From: Anoxybacillus flavithermus
GTDB taxonomy: Bacteria; Bacillota; Bacilli; Bacillales; Anoxybacillaceae
Assembly: GCF_002742685.1 (NCBI RefSeq)
Contig: NZ_PEDM01000003.1
Coordinates: 1 to 64,000 of the forward strand
Reading direction: 5' to 3'
Length of the DNA: 64,000 nucleotides
The position numbers and the translations under genes were made by a program. The notes under the pieces were generated by a model. The model ran no database searches, was not told the DNA's origin, and saw only the letters and a list, made by a program, of their open reading frames with translations. Below, piece after piece: positions 36,634-48,803 of this stretch; the first letter of the stretch is position 1, and each line of letters begins with the position of its first letter.

Positions 36634-36936
36634 TTATTTCATCAGAAGCAAAGCGTCTTTTCCTCTCATTCCACGTGAGATCCCTAGTTGTTCAGCCGCA
36701 AGAGTGACAGACTCAAGCGGGGCTTCTAGCAGTTGGTCGATTGTTCGCACCCCTACGGCTCTTCCTGCGATAATGCCACGATCACGCAATTTTTCATTTA
36801 ACAGCGCCACATCTAACGCCCCGCACATAATGTATCCTTTCTCATTTGCAACAGCTAATAGCGTTGTTTTAGGCAACTGAACAGAAATCGCTGTAAACGG
36901 TTCCCCGTTAATCCATAACGGTTTTACCTCAATCAT
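36634..36936 (-). CDS. yunC: DUF1805 protein YunC
   Basis: This 100-residue soluble protein is of the YunC family and begins MIEVKPLWINGEPFTAISV, with a YIMCGALDVALLNEKL core. The ATG at 36936 follows AAAGGAG by 9 bases; the longer reading overlaps yunD and has no such site. Function unknown. Confidence 0.88.
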   Translation of the reverse strand: MIEVKPLWINGEPFTAISVQLPKTTLLAVANEKGYIMCGALDVALLNEKLRDRGIIAGRAVGVRTIDQLLEAPLESVTLAAEQLGISRGMRGKDALLLMK

Positions 36937-36989
36937 ATATTCACGCTCCTTTCCTTTATTCAATGTATGAATAAAGGAACGAAGGGTGC

Positions 36990-38381
36990 CTATTGTTGAT
37001 ACATGTTTTTTAGCTTCCACGCAAGCACATCACGCAACATTTCTGGCATGTAATATTGTTTTTTTGCGCGATATATTTCTGGATATAAATGTCCGAACGT
37101 AAACATATCAATCGTCGCTACCGCATACGTTTTTTGCTCTTCAATTGGTTGATGATTAATGAATATGCGACGCACGTGTGCTTGACCATCTATCAGTTGT
37201 TCTTTTTTGACAGTAATACGGTCATATACCATTTGTCCCATTACTTCACCACGAAATCCAAATCCTTTCAGCCGTAGCTGTTTCATTTGTTCGGTTTCCG
37301 CTTGTAAAATGACTTCTTTTAACTCGCTTCCCCGCAAATATACTTTGCATGGATTAATCGGATGTGGGCAAATGCGGTGAATATCCCCTTTCGTCACAAC
37401 ACCTTTTTGAAGCGAAGACAGTAGCACCCCGGCATTCACCATCGCTACATCACCTTCACACCATTCATTTAACGCTTGCGCAAGAATGGTTGCTAATGGA
37501 GATGGGGCAAACCAATCAATATGTAGTGTCTCTGGCAATTGTACAATCGGCTGAGCCAGGGCATGAGCAGATTGTGCAATCATATCATTTAATTTTTGTT
37601 TTGTTTCTTCGCATTCATATTCTAACGCTTCCGTATGTTGTACATGCGCCTTCATATCTACTTTTCTACTTTTTTGATCGATCGTCAATGTTAAACACCC
37701 GACATAATGTCCAAATTTCCCAGCCCCACAAAGCAACGTTTCATTCACCCATTTTCCTTGCTCAAATACATGATGCGTATGCCCACCTAAAATCGCTGTT
37801 AATTGCGGAAACATATGAGCCATTTTTTCGTCATCATTTACGCCTAAGTGAGATAATAAAACGATCGCATCCACCTTTTCCGAAAGCTCTTCCACAAGCT
37901 GAGCGACCGTCTCAAATGGATCGGCCACGCGCCATCCAAGCAGTTCATAAAATGTCTGAAACGAAACCGTCACACCAATAAGCGCAACACGAACGTTTCC
38001 AAACTCCATGATAACATACGGCTTCATCCAATGTGGGCGCTCTCCGTTTTCATAAAAAACGTTCGCAACAATAATCGAAAATTTGGCATGTGCATATAAC
38101 GTATCGAGCTGCTCATGACTAAGTGTAATTCCTTCGTTATTCCCGATCGTGACGGCATCGTATGCGGCATCGTTTAAAAGAATGACGTTCGCCTTTCCGT
38201 CTGATGCTTCTGTCAATGGATGAAACCGATCAATAAAATCACCAATATCAAGTAAAACCATATGCTCGTGATTTTTCTTATGCTTTCTTCTCTCGTCTTG
38301 CAAATAACGAACAATTTTCGGCCATCGTTCAAAATGGCTATGCACATCGTTTGTATGATAAATATGTATCGTCTCCCTCAA
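36990..38381 (-). CDS. yunD: 5'-nucleotidase/metallophosphatase YunD
   Basis: This protein of about 463 residues has an N-terminal calcineurin-like phosphoesterase (HTNDVHSHFERWPKI, LLDIGDFIDRF, GNNEG, LLSHLGVND, GGHTHHVFEQG). The C-terminal 5'-nucleotidase domain has MVNAGVLLSSL and the dehydrated substrate-binding HPINPCKVYLRGSEL. No signal peptide, so it is cytoplasmic. The start is uncertain: TTG at 38381 matches the B. subtilis length, with AAAGGTG about 11 bases upstream. Confidence 0.9.
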   Translation of the reverse strand: MRETIHIYHTNDVHSHFERWPKIVRYLQDERRKHKKNHEHMVLLDIGDFIDRFHPLTEASDGKANVILLNDAAYDAVTIGNNEGITLSHEQLDTLYAHAKFSIIVANVFYENGERPHWMKPYVIMEFGNVRVALIGVTVSFQTFYELLGWRVADPFETVAQLVEELSEKVDAIVLLSHLGVNDDEKMAHMFPQLTAILGGHTHHVFEQGKWVNETLLCGAGKFGHYVGCLTLTIDQKSRKVDMKAHVQHTEALEYECEETKQKLNDMIAQSAHALAQPIVQLPETLHIDWFAPSPLATILAQALNEWCEGDVAMVNAGVLLSSLQKGVVTKGDIHRICPHPINPCKVYLRGSELKEVILQAETEQMKQLRLKGFGFRGEVMGQMVYDRITVKKEQLIDGQAHVRRIFINHQPIEEQKTYAVATIDMFTFGHLYPEIYRAKKQYYMPEMLRDVLAWKLKNMYQQ

Positions 38382-38404
38382 AGCTCGTAGCACACCTTTC
38401 TTTA

Positions 38405-39223
38405 TTACAATCCAACCCCTTGCATAATTAAACGAACGCCGAGTAAAATAAGCACAATTCGCAATAGCGTAACGACTGTCTTTCCTTTTAATCGTCGATT
38501 GAGCCATGCCCCACATTTCGCTCCAATCCATACACCCGGAATAAGCGAAAGCGCAAACGTCCATGCAACATTTCCTATAAACACATGAGTTAGTGAGCTA
38601 ACAATGGATGACAAAAAAACGATAAACATCGATGTCGCAACGGCTACGTGGGGAGGAAACAAAAATATTAAAATCATCGCAGGCACCATAAGCGATCCAC
38701 CGCCAATGCCGAAAAAACCGCCGACAAATCCAACAACAAATGCAATGAATGTGGCGATAAGCGGGTGATACCCATATGTCACTTCCTCCCCTTCATTCGT
38801 AACGTATGTCCGTACAACAGGAAATGTACGTTTGCTAGACGGCGATAACCGAGATTGAAACATAAGCAAAAACGAAACAGCAATTAAAAATAAGCCAAAA
38901 TAAAGCGAAAAATGTTGCATATGGACATGTTGATTCACCCATGCACCAAGCATCGCCCCTGGTCCACTACCGATGAAGAAAAATAAACCGCTTTTATAGT
39001 CCACCATTTTATGCTTCATATACGTTAAAGTTGATGATAATCCATTAAAAATAATGACGACAAGCGATGTGCCAACCGCCATTTGTGGTGACATGGTTGG
39101 CAATACATGTGCGGCGCTTAAAAAAAGAAGCGCGGGAACGATAATCACCCCTCCCCCTAAACCGACAAGGCTTCCGATCGTTCCTGCTAAAAGACCGATG
39201 ATTAAAAGAAATATATATTCCAT
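38405..39223 (-). CDS. yunE: TauE/SafE-family permease YunE
   Basis: This 272-residue membrane protein has about eight helices and the repeated GxxxGxxxGLGGGxxxxP element at the N-terminus (GTIGSLVGLGGGVIIVPALL) and again near 165 (GFFGIGGGSLMVPAMIL). The family exports or imports sulfur- or carbon-containing anions. It sits between yunD and yunF; GGGGGATC precedes the ATG. Confidence 0.9.
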   Translation of the reverse strand: MEYIFLLIIGLLAGTIGSLVGLGGGVIIVPALLFLSAAHVLPTMSPQMAVGTSLVVIIFNGLSSTLTYMKHKMVDYKSGLFFFIGSGPGAMLGAWVNQHVHMQHFSLYFGLFLIAVSFLLMFQSRLSPSSKRTFPVVRTYVTNEGEEVTYGYHPLIATFIAFVVGFVGGFFGIGGGSLMVPAMILIFLFPPHVAVATSMFIVFLSSIVSSLTHVFIGNVAWTFALSLIPGVWIGAKCGAWLNRRLKGKTVVTLLRIVLILLGVRLIMQGVGL

Positions 39224-39236
39224 TTTTGATCCCCCA

Positions 39237-40085
39237 TTATGAAAACAAATCTAATTGTCGCGGTGCCAAATTTGTATACTCAATGCCTAACAACTGCAAA
39301 AACTGTTTTGCATTATGAGCAGCATCTCCGCCTGAGTTGTTGTTAAATAGTACGTAAATGTGTTTACATTTTGTTTGTAACATACGAATATGTTGTGCCC
39401 ACTCTTGTAGCTCTTGCTCGTTGTAGCGGTATAAATAACGGACGGCACGCCAATTTTCGTCATCTCGTTTATTCCAGCCAGCGACATTACGTCCGTGTAG
39501 ACGAATGAGCGTTTTATTTGGATCTGTTGGATGAAGAACAGTCGGTACCGATCCTTCCCCCGCTTGCGGTTCATCGCAAATGCTATGAATCCAGCGCTCT
39601 TCCTCCATAAAACGCAACGTCTTTTCGTAAAACGGCGGGGAAAACCACGATTGATGACGAAATTCAAGCGCCACAGGAACATTCCCCATTCGCTCCCGGC
39701 ACCAACGCAAATAGTGAACATGTTCTTTTTTACAATCGAACCAAGGTGGAAATTGAAATAACACCATCGCAAGCTTATTTCCTTGTTGAAACGGCTCAAT
39801 CGATTGTAAAAATGCAGCAAACATCTCGTCCTTGTTTGCATATGGAATATCGCCACGTTGATGCCCTGTCATTCCTTGATACGCCTTCACGATAAATTGG
39901 AATGACGTTGGCGTTTCCGCCATCCATTTTTCAACGTTGTGGCGCGGCTGAATCGCATAAAAATACGCATCAACCTCAACAGTTGGAAAGTGAGCCGCAT
40001 ATGCTTGTAACTTATCTTTTGACGCAAGCCGAGACGGATATAAACTGTCATGGTCGCCCCATCCCGTTAATCCGACATAAATCAT
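39237..40085 (-). CDS. yunF: DUF72 TIM-barrel protein YunF
   Basis: This 282-residue protein of the DUF72/YecE family has a barrel start MIYVGLTGWGDHDSLYP, then EVDAYFYAIQP, FQFPPWF, VALEFRHQSWF, RLHGRNVAGWNKRDD and the C-terminal FNNNSGGDAAHNAKQF. Enzymatic role unknown. The ATG at 40085 is 6 bases after AGGTG; upstream codons overlap that site. Confidence 0.9.
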   Translation of the reverse strand: MIYVGLTGWGDHDSLYPSRLASKDKLQAYAAHFPTVEVDAYFYAIQPRHNVEKWMAETPTSFQFIVKAYQGMTGHQRGDIPYANKDEMFAAFLQSIEPFQQGNKLAMVLFQFPPWFDCKKEHVHYLRWCRERMGNVPVALEFRHQSWFSPPFYEKTLRFMEEERWIHSICDEPQAGEGSVPTVLHPTDPNKTLIRLHGRNVAGWNKRDDENWRAVRYLYRYNEQELQEWAQHIRMLQTKCKHIYVLFNNNSGGDAAHNAKQFLQLLGIEYTNLAPRQLDLFS

Positions 40086-40119
40086 ATTCATCACCTACAT
40101 TCATCTTACCATAACATAC

Positions 40120-40159
40120 AAAAAAAGCCGATGATCTGCATGGCGCAGATCATCAGCTG
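40120..40159 (-). terminator. Terminator of the suf operon
   Basis: On the minus strand AGCTGATGATCTGC and GCAGATCATCGGCT pair around GCCAT, followed by TTTTTTT, immediately after sufB. Confidence 0.92.
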
Positions 40160-40163
40160 TTGA

Positions 40164-41561
40164 TTAACCAATACTACCTTCCATTTCAAATTTAATGAGA
40201 CGGTTCATTTCAACCGCATATTCCATCGGCAATTCTCTCGTAAATGGCTCGATAAAGCCCATCACGATCATTTCTGTCGCTTCTTGTTCAGAAATACCGC
40301 GGCTCATGAGGTAGAATAATTGTTCTTCTGATACTTTCGACACTTTCGCTTCATGTTCAAGCGAAATGTTGTCGTTTAAAATTTCGTTATATGGAATCGT
40401 ATCAGATGTCGATTGATTATCCATAATGAGTGTATCGCATTCAATATTTGAACGAGAGCCGTCTGCTTTCCGTCCGAAATGAACGATGCCGCGATATGTG
40501 ACTTTTCCGCCTTGTTTCGAAATCGATTTGGATACGATCGTTGATGACGTATTTGGCGCTAAGTGGATCATTTTTGCACCTGCGTCTTGATGTTGTCCTT
40601 TGCCAGCAATCGCAATCGAAAGTGTCAAACCACGCGCACCTTCTCCTTTTAAAATAACTGCTGGATATTTCATCGTTAATTTTGATCCGATATTTCCATC
40701 GATCCATTCCATCGTTGCGTTTTCTTCGCAAACCGCGCGCTTTGTCACAAGGTTAAAGACGTTGTTTGCCCAGTTTTGAATCGTCGTATAACGGCAATAT
40801 GCACCTTTTTTCACAATAATTTCAACGACTGCGCTATGAAGTGAGTTTGTCGTATAGACAGGCGCCGTACAGCCTTCAACGTAATGAACATGCGCTCCTT
40901 CATCGACGATAATTAACGTCCGTTCAAATTGTCCCATATTTTCAGAGTTAATGCGGAAATACGCTTGCAACGGTGTATCAACTTTTACACCTTTTGGAAC
41001 GTAAATGAATGAGCCACCCGACCAAACGGCTGAGTTGAGTGCTGCAAATTTATTATCTGTCGGCGGAACGACTTTCGCCCAATGCTCGCGGAACAAATCT
41101 TCGTTTTCTTTTAACGCCGAGTCTGTATCTTTAAAAATGACTCCTAATTTCTCAAGATCTTCTTTCATGTTGTGGTATACAACTTCTGATTCGTATTGAG
41201 CCGATACCCCTGCTAAATATTTTTGTTCTGCTTCTGGAATACCGAGTTTATCGAACGTCGCTTTAATTTCTTCTGGCACTTCATCCCATGAGCGCCCAGA
41301 TTTTTCTGAAGGTTTGACGTAATACGTAATTTCATCGAAATCTAAACTGGATAAATCGCCACCCCATTGTGGCATCGGCATGCTGTAAAAAATATCTAAC
41401 GCCTTTAAGCGAAAGTCAAGCATCCATTTTGGTTCATCTTTCATTCGCGAAATTTCTTCTACAATTTCGCGCGTTAATCCGCGCTCAGCGCGGAAGACAG
41501 ATACATCTTTATCGGCGAAACCGTACTTATATTCACCGATTTCTGGCATTTTTTTCGCCAT
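40164..41561 (-). CDS. sufB: Fe-S assembly scaffold SufB
   Basis: This 465-residue SufB starts [19 protein letters not shown]. It contains the beta-helix core ([21 protein letters not shown] split near 210) and the C-terminal [23 protein letters not shown]. With SufC and SufD it forms the cluster-assembly scaffold. It is the last gene of the operon. The ATG at 41561 follows AAGGAGG by 8 bases and gives the standard length. Confidence 0.98.
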   Translation of the reverse strand: MAKKMPEIGEYKYGFADKDVSVFRAERGLTREIVEEISRMKDEPKWMLDFRLKALDIFYSMPMPQWGGDLSSLDFDEITYYVKPSEKSGRSWDEVPEEIKATFDKLGIPEAEQKYLAGVSAQYESEVVYHNMKEDLEKLGVIFKDTDSALKENEDLFREHWAKVVPPTDNKFAALNSAVWSGGSFIYVPKGVKVDTPLQAYFRINSENMGQFERTLIIVDEGAHVHYVEGCTAPVYTTNSLHSAVVEIIVKKGAYCRYTTIQNWANNVFNLVTKRAVCEENATMEWIDGNIGSKLTMKYPAVILKGEGARGLTLSIAIAGKGQHQDAGAKMIHLAPNTSSTIVSKSISKQGGKVTYRGIVHFGRKADGSRSNIECDTLIMDNQSTSDTIPYNEILNDNISLEHEAKVSKVSEEQLFYLMSRGISEQEATEMIVMGFIEPFTRELPMEYAVEMNRLIKFEMEGSIG

Positions 41562-41583
41562 CTCGTTCGCCTCCTTTTTATGA

Positions 41584-44535
<2,952 letters not shown>

Positions 44536-44553
44536 CATAAATCCTCCTAACGC

Positions 44554-45333
44554 TTACGCTTCTTGCTCAACGACTTCATCTTCAATGCCTAGCTCTTTTT
44601 TAATCCAATCATATCCTTCAGCTTCAAGGCGTTGTGCTAATTCTGGACCACCAGATTTTACGATGCGTCCTTGCATCATAACATGAACGTAATCTGGCGT
44701 AATGTAGTTTAATAAACGCTGATAATGCGTAATGATTAAACAGCCGAAGTCGCTACTACGCATTTCGTTTACACCTTTTGCAACAACTTTTAATGCATCA
44801 ATGTCAAGACCTGAGTCAATTTCATCTAAAATCGCAATTTTCGGTTGTAACATCATTAATTGTAAAATTTCGTTTCTCTTTTTCTCTCCGCCTGAAAATC
44901 CTTCATTTAAATAACGATGTGCCATATCTGGATTCATTTCTAAAAACGCCATTTTTTCATCTAATTGACGAATGAATTTCATTAATGAAATTTCATTTCC
45001 TTCTCCGCGGCGTGCGTTAATTGCTGAGCGAAGGAAATCCGCATTTGTTACACCGCTAATTTCGCTCGGATATTGCATCGCTAAAAATAGCCCAGCACGA
45101 GCGCGCTCATCTACTTCCATTTCTAATACATCTTGCCCATCTAATGTAATGCTTCCTTTTGTGACTTCATATTTTGGATGGCCCATAATCGCCGCAGATA
45201 ATGTCGATTTTCCTGTTCCGTTCGGTCCCATAATTGCATGGAACTCGCCACCTTTAATTTCAAGGTTAACCCCTTTTAAAATTTCTTTTCCGTCAATTGC
45301 AACGTGAAGATCTTTAATCGTTAATGTTGCCAT
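44554..45333 (-). CDS. sufC: Fe-S assembly ATPase SufC
   Basis: This 259-residue ABC-type ATPase has Walker A GPNGTGKST, signature FSGGEKKRNE, Walker B IAILDEIDSGLD and the switch His in CLIITHYQRLL. It powers the SufBCD scaffold. It is the first gene of the operon sufC-D-S-U-B. The ATG at 45333 is 8 bases after GGAGG. Confidence 0.98.
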   Translation of the reverse strand: MATLTIKDLHVAIDGKEILKGVNLEIKGGEFHAIMGPNGTGKSTLSAAIMGHPKYEVTKGSITLDGQDVLEMEVDERARAGLFLAMQYPSEISGVTNADFLRSAINARRGEGNEISLMKFIRQLDEKMAFLEMNPDMAHRYLNEGFSGGEKKRNEILQLMMLQPKIAILDEIDSGLDIDALKVVAKGVNEMRSSDFGCLIITHYQRLLNYITPDYVHVMMQGRIVKSGGPELAQRLEAEGYDWIKKELGIEDEVVEQEA

Positions 45334-45370
45334 AAAAAAATACCTCCAGTTTCGCTTATGTTCATGAAAC

Positions 45371-45395
45371 GTAATTCTCATTTTATTCTCATTAC
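45371..45395 (-). promoter_or_regulatory. Candidate operator at the suf promoter
   Basis: Just downstream of the -10, GTAAT and ATTAC are inverted around two direct copies of TTCTCAT (11-base period). The symmetry and place suggest a repressor site. No factor is known to bind this sequence to my knowledge; a Fur/PerR-type or the SufR-like protein are candidates. Confidence 0.45.
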
Positions 45396-45396
45396 A

Positions 45397-45425
45397 ATTT
45401 TATAACAGATGAAAAGTATTAGCAA
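45397..45425 (-). promoter_or_regulatory. Promoter of the suf operon
   Basis: On the minus strand TTGCTA (45420-45425), a 17-base spacer and TAAAAT (45397-45402), 64 bases upstream of sufC. Confidence 0.65.
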
Positions 45426-45487
45426 CCTTATTGCAAGCATTTTGATACTTTTTTGTTTAAAAAGTTCGTTTACTTCATCACATATGT

Positions 45488-45518
45488 AAAAAAGGATAGG
45501 AGAGCCCTACCCTTTTAA
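45488..45518 (-). terminator. Terminator of the yurZ-like gene
   Basis: On the minus strand AAGGGTAGG-GCTCT-CCTATCCTT with one G-U pair is followed by TTTT. It overlaps the stop codon. Confidence 0.75.
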
Positions 45519-45859
45519 TGAACGTGCCGAAATTCTTCTACACACTGGCGAACAAGCGTAACCGCTTGGCTCATTGTCGCCCCGCCAGCTAACGCAGCAG
45601 CAACCGCACACGCTTCAAATATTTGTTCTTCTGTCGCCCCTTCATCGATACACCCTTTTGTATGATAAATCGTGCAATATTCATCTTGTTTGGCGACACT
45701 AATACCGAGAGCAATTAATTGTTTTTCTTTTTTGGATAGCGATCCTTCTGCAAAACACGCCTCTGTAAACGCATTAAACGTTTGTCCAACTTTCGGCATA
45801 TGTTGCGTAAATGTTCCTAGCCCTTGCTTATATTCGTGTAAACATTGTTCCATCGACAT
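45515..45859 (-). CDS. yurZ: Carboxymuconolactone decarboxylase/AhpD-like protein
   Basis: This 114-residue helical protein of the CMD family sits at the place of B. subtilis yurZ between suf and met genes. The AhpD active motif CxxC-xxx-H here reads DEYC-TIY-H: the first Cys is Asp and the second Cys and His remain, with an extra Cys four residues on. A peroxidase function like AhpD is therefore doubtful. The ATG at 45859 follows GGAGGAG by 5 bases. Confidence 0.84.
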   Translation of the reverse strand: MSMEQCLHEYKQGLGTFTQHMPKVGQTFNAFTEACFAEGSLSKKEKQLIALGISVAKQDEYCTIYHTKGCIDEGATEEQIFEACAVAAALAGGATMSQAVTLVRQCVEEFRHVH

Positions 45860-45908
45860 ATACACTCCTCCTTCCTTTTTATCATGCGTCGTTTTTCAAA
45901 AAATATAA

Positions 45909-45937
45909 AAGGATGCCCGAATGGACATCCTTATTTT
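45909..45937 (-). terminator. Terminator of metQ
   Basis: On the minus strand AAGGATGTCC-ATTC-GGGCATCCTT is followed by TTATATTTTTT. It begins at the metQ stop codon. Confidence 0.8.
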
Positions 45938-46755
45938 GACGCTGGAATAACCGCGCCGTTATACTTTTGTAAAATGAAGTCTTGAATGTCTTTTGATTGC
46001 AACACTTCAACGAGCGTTTGAATTTCTTTACGCTTTTCGTCACCTTTACGAACGGCGATAATATTCACATATGGGTTATTTTCTGGCGACTCAACCGCAA
46101 TCGGATCTTTTGCTGGATCTAATCCGGCATCTAACGCATAGTTGGCGTTAATTAATACTGCATCTCCTTCGTTGTTCTTATATACTTGCGGAAGCAATCC
46201 TGCCTCGACATCTGCTTCGAATACTAAATTTTTCGGATTTTCAACGATGTCATCAACAGTTGCTTTCGTTTTATCAACACCATCTTTTAATTTAATTAAA
46301 CCTTTTTCTTCAAGCATCGATAAAATGCGACCGTGGTCGGCAACAGAGTTGCTCATAATAATTTTCGCCCCGTTTGGTAGTTCTTCAAGGCTTTTATATT
46401 TTTTAGAGTATACGCCAATTGGTTCAATATGAATACCGCCAGCATTTACAAAGTCATAGCCATGTTCTTTCATTTGTGCTTCTAAATAAGGAATGTGTTG
46501 GAAATAGTTTGCGTCTAGCTCTTTATCGGCTAACGCTTTATTCGGTAATACGTAGTCTTGGAACGTCACGATTTCTAATTCGATTCCTTTTTCTTTTAAA
46601 ATCGGTTTTGCTTGTTCTAAAATTTCCGCATGTGGCACGTTTGATGCCCCAACGACAAGCTTATTCGTTTTTTCTTCGGCACTTTCGCTTTTTCCACAAG
46701 CAGCGAGCGCTAATACAACAACTGCAGCAACAAGTAAAGAGATCCATTTTTTCAT
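45931..46755 (-). CDS. metQ: Methionine ABC transporter, substrate-binding lipoprotein
   Basis: This 274-residue NlpA/MetQ-type lipoprotein has a signal peptide with lipobox LAACG (Cys20), then KLVVGASNVPHAEILEQ, LDANYFQHIPYLEAQM and NPYVNIIAVRKGDE. It captures methionine (D or L) outside the membrane. It is the third gene of metN-metP-metQ, 17 bases after metP. Confidence 0.96.
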   Translation of the reverse strand: MKKWISLLVAAVVVLALAACGKSESAEEKTNKLVVGASNVPHAEILEQAKPILKEKGIELEIVTFQDYVLPNKALADKELDANYFQHIPYLEAQMKEHGYDFVNAGGIHIEPIGVYSKKYKSLEELPNGAKIIMSNSVADHGRILSMLEEKGLIKLKDGVDKTKATVDDIVENPKNLVFEADVEAGLLPQVYKNNEGDAVLINANYALDAGLDPAKDPIAVESPENNPYVNIIAVRKGDEKRKEIQTLVEVLQSKDIQDFILQKYNGAVIPASK

Positions 46756-46772
46756 CTGTTTCTTCCTCCTTT

Positions 46773-47441
46773 TTATCGTTTATCTATTTTAGAAGTGACA
46801 AAGTCACCAATAAACTGAATAATAAAGACGATGATTAAAATGAGCACTGTCGCAACAAATGTCACATCGTTATTGTTGCGTTGAAATCCTTCTAAATACG
46901 CTAAGTTTCCAAGCCCCCCAGCACCGACAACTCCCGCCATCGCTGTATAACCAACGAGCGCAATCGCTGTAACTGTAATTCCAGATACAAGTGCAGGAAG
47001 CGCTTCTGGGAGGAGCACCTTCCAAATAATTGTCGATGTCGTCGCCCCCATCGCTTTTGCTGCTTCAATGACGCCTTTATCAATTTCACGAAGCGCAATT
47101 TCTACCATGCGCGCATAAAACGGTGCGGCACCGATGATGAGAGCTGGTAACGCAGCGTTTGCTCCAAGAATTGTACCAACAACAAGTTTGGTAAACGGAA
47201 TAAGCAAAATAATTAAAATAATAAACGGAATCGAGCGGAAAATGTTGACGAACGACGCAATCACACCGTTAATAAAACGATTTTCCCATATGTTTCCCTT
47301 AGACGTTAAAAACAGCAATAACCCGAGTAAAATACCGAGCACAAACGTTGCTATAACAGAAATAGCCGTCATATACAACGTTTCCATCGTCGCCGCCCAT
47401 ATTTTATCCCAAACGACGTTCGGAAATAGTTCATTCCACAT
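46773..47441 (-). CDS. metP: Methionine ABC transporter permease
   Basis: This 222-residue permease has five hydrophobic helices and the EAA loop EAAKAMGATTSTIIWKVLLPEA. The ATG at 47441 is 9 bases after GGAGG and lies inside the end of metN (11-base overlap); the longer in-frame reading is antisense-like noise. The length equals B. subtilis MetP. Confidence 0.96.
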   Translation of the reverse strand: MWNELFPNVVWDKIWAATMETLYMTAISVIATFVLGILLGLLLFLTSKGNIWENRFINGVIASFVNIFRSIPFIILIILLIPFTKLVVGTILGANAALPALIIGAAPFYARMVEIALREIDKGVIEAAKAMGATTSTIIWKVLLPEALPALVSGITVTAIALVGYTAMAGVVGAGGLGNLAYLEGFQRNNNDVTFVATVLILIIVFIIQFIGDFVTSKIDKR

Positions 47442-48459
47442 TCGCCAACACCTCCACTTCGACTTCTTGCTGGCGAATAAAAGCGAGCGCTCGCTCAATC
47501 TCCTCATTCGCACCGTCTAAATGAATGAACAACACCCCGTATGAACCGTGATGCGTTTGTGAAATTTTCCCTTGTAAAATATTTACATACAAATCGAATT
47601 GGCGAATAAGTTGTGTAATGAGCGGTTGCTCAGCCGCTTCGCCAACGAATGTCAGCTGGACAACTTGGCCGTTCGGATAACGTTCAAGAAGATGCAACAT
47701 CGCTTCTTTCGTTTCTTCCGGCTCTGTCACTTGCTGAACAAATCGTTTCGTAATCGGTTGCTCTGGCTTACGGAACACGTGAAGCACTTCGCCCATTTCA
47801 ACAATTTTTCCGTTTTCCATCACCGCTACGCGATCGCAAATTTTACGAATAACATGCATTTCGTGTGTAATTAATACGATCGTTAAACCGAGACGTTTAT
47901 TAATATCGACGAGCAAATCTAAAATGGAATCCGTCGTTTGTGGGTCAAGCGCTGACGTCGCTTCATCACATAATAACACTTTCGGGTTGTTCGCTAACGC
48001 ACGCGCAATGCCGACGCGCTGCTTTTGTCCGCCGCTCAGTTGCGATGGATACGCATTTTCTCTCCCTTGCAAACCGACGAGTTGAATGAGTTCATCGACA
48101 CGCTTCATTCGTTCTTCTTTCTGCACGCCAGCAATTTCTAACGGAAAGGCAATATTTTCGCGCACGGTTCGTGACCAAAGCAAATTAAAATGTTGAAAAA
48201 TCATGCCGATTTGTTGGCGCGCTTGGCGTAACTGCTTCCCGCTAATTTTCCCCATATCTTTTCCATCGACAATGACTTCGCCGCTCGTCGGCTTTTCTAA
48301 TCCGTTCAATAACCGAATGAGCGAGCTTTTCCCTGCTCCACTATAACCGATAATACCGAAAATTTCTCCTTGTTCGATATGCAAATTCACATGATCGACT
48401 GCCGTTACATTCCCACTTGCTGCTTTATACACTTTCGTTACGTTTGATAAAGTAATCAT
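47431..48459 (-). CDS. metN: Methionine ABC transporter ATP-binding protein
   Basis: This 342-residue ATPase has Walker A GYSGAGKSSLIR, signature LSGGQKQRVGIARAL, Walker B VLLCDEATSALDP and the switch His in LITHEMHV. A C-terminal NIL domain from ~265 normally senses methionine and inhibits transport. It is the first gene of the operon, behind a SAM riboswitch. AAGGTGA precedes the ATG. Confidence 0.97.
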   Translation of the reverse strand: MITLSNVTKVYKAASGNVTAVDHVNLHIEQGEIFGIIGYSGAGKSSLIRLLNGLEKPTSGEVIVDGKDMGKISGKQLRQARQQIGMIFQHFNLLWSRTVRENIAFPLEIAGVQKEERMKRVDELIQLVGLQGRENAYPSQLSGGQKQRVGIARALANNPKVLLCDEATSALDPQTTDSILDLLVDINKRLGLTIVLITHEMHVIRKICDRVAVMENGKIVEMGEVLHVFRKPEQPITKRFVQQVTEPEETKEAMLHLLERYPNGQVVQLTFVGEAAEQPLITQLIRQFDLYVNILQGKISQTHHGSYGVLFIHLDGANEEIERALAFIRQQEVEVEVLANVE

Positions 48460-48480
48460 GTTGTCACCTTCCTTCCATGA

Positions 48481-48514
48481 AAAAAGCCTTTCTGCTCAAG
48501 AGAACAGAAAGGCG
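48481..48514 (-). terminator. Riboswitch-controlled terminator of metNPQ
   Basis: On the minus strand GCCTTTCTG and CAGAAAGGC form the stem around TTCTCTTGAG and are followed by TTTTTT, 22 bases before the metN start. Its 5' arm can alternatively pair with the 3' strand of aptamer helix P1. Confidence 0.92.
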
Positions 48515-48531
48515 TTATCATCCATTCTGTC

Positions 48532-48636
48532 TCTTATCTCTCAAAGCAAACGCTTTGTGTGAATTGGCACCATTTCAGCAGCGCTGACGGTTGCCGGGTT
48601 TCATCGGGCACATCCCTCCACCTCTCTTGATAAGAG
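48532..48636 (-). promoter_or_regulatory. SAM-I (S-box) riboswitch aptamer
   Basis: On the minus strand, P1 is CTCTTATC (48629-48636) with GATAAGAG (48532-48539). Inside are the S-box core GAGAGGTGGAGGGA and GATGAAACCCGGCAACC. SAM binding holds P1 and allows the terminator at 48481-48514. Without SAM, AAGAGACAGAA (P1 3' strand and beyond) pairs with TTCTGTTCTCTT as an antiterminator, and metNPQ is transcribed. Confidence 0.97.
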
Positions 48637-48703
48637 CGCTTTTAAACGCTTTATTCAGTTAACGTTTTAATGTATTCAAGAATGATGCTGAACTACGAAT
48701 GTG

Positions 48704-48733
48704 AGTATATCATCGAAAGAAGGACGATGTCAA
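48704..48733 (-). promoter_or_regulatory. Promoter of the metNPQ operon
   Basis: On the minus strand TTGACA (48728-48733), an 18-base spacer and TATACT (48704-48709), with the S-box beginning about 65 bases downstream. Confidence 0.78.
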
Positions 48734-48751
48734 TAAAAAATTTTTTGACTT

Positions 48752-48774
48752 CAATATAAGAAATCATTATATTG
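48752..48774. repeat. Short inverted repeat CAATATAA/TTATATTG
   Basis: A perfect 8-bp inverted repeat with a 7-base spacer lies at the boundary between the metNPQ promoter and the non-syntenic insert. Its role is unknown; it may be chance in AT-rich DNA. Confidence 0.4.
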
Positions 48775-48803
48775 CTAATGTCGGGCGACCGAGCAACAAC
48801 CGC

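Noticed and set aside
37364-37981. Long open frame (205 codons) antisense to yunD
   Set aside because: It lies wholly opposite a well-recognised enzyme gene, has His/Ser/Leu-biased shadow composition and no domain.
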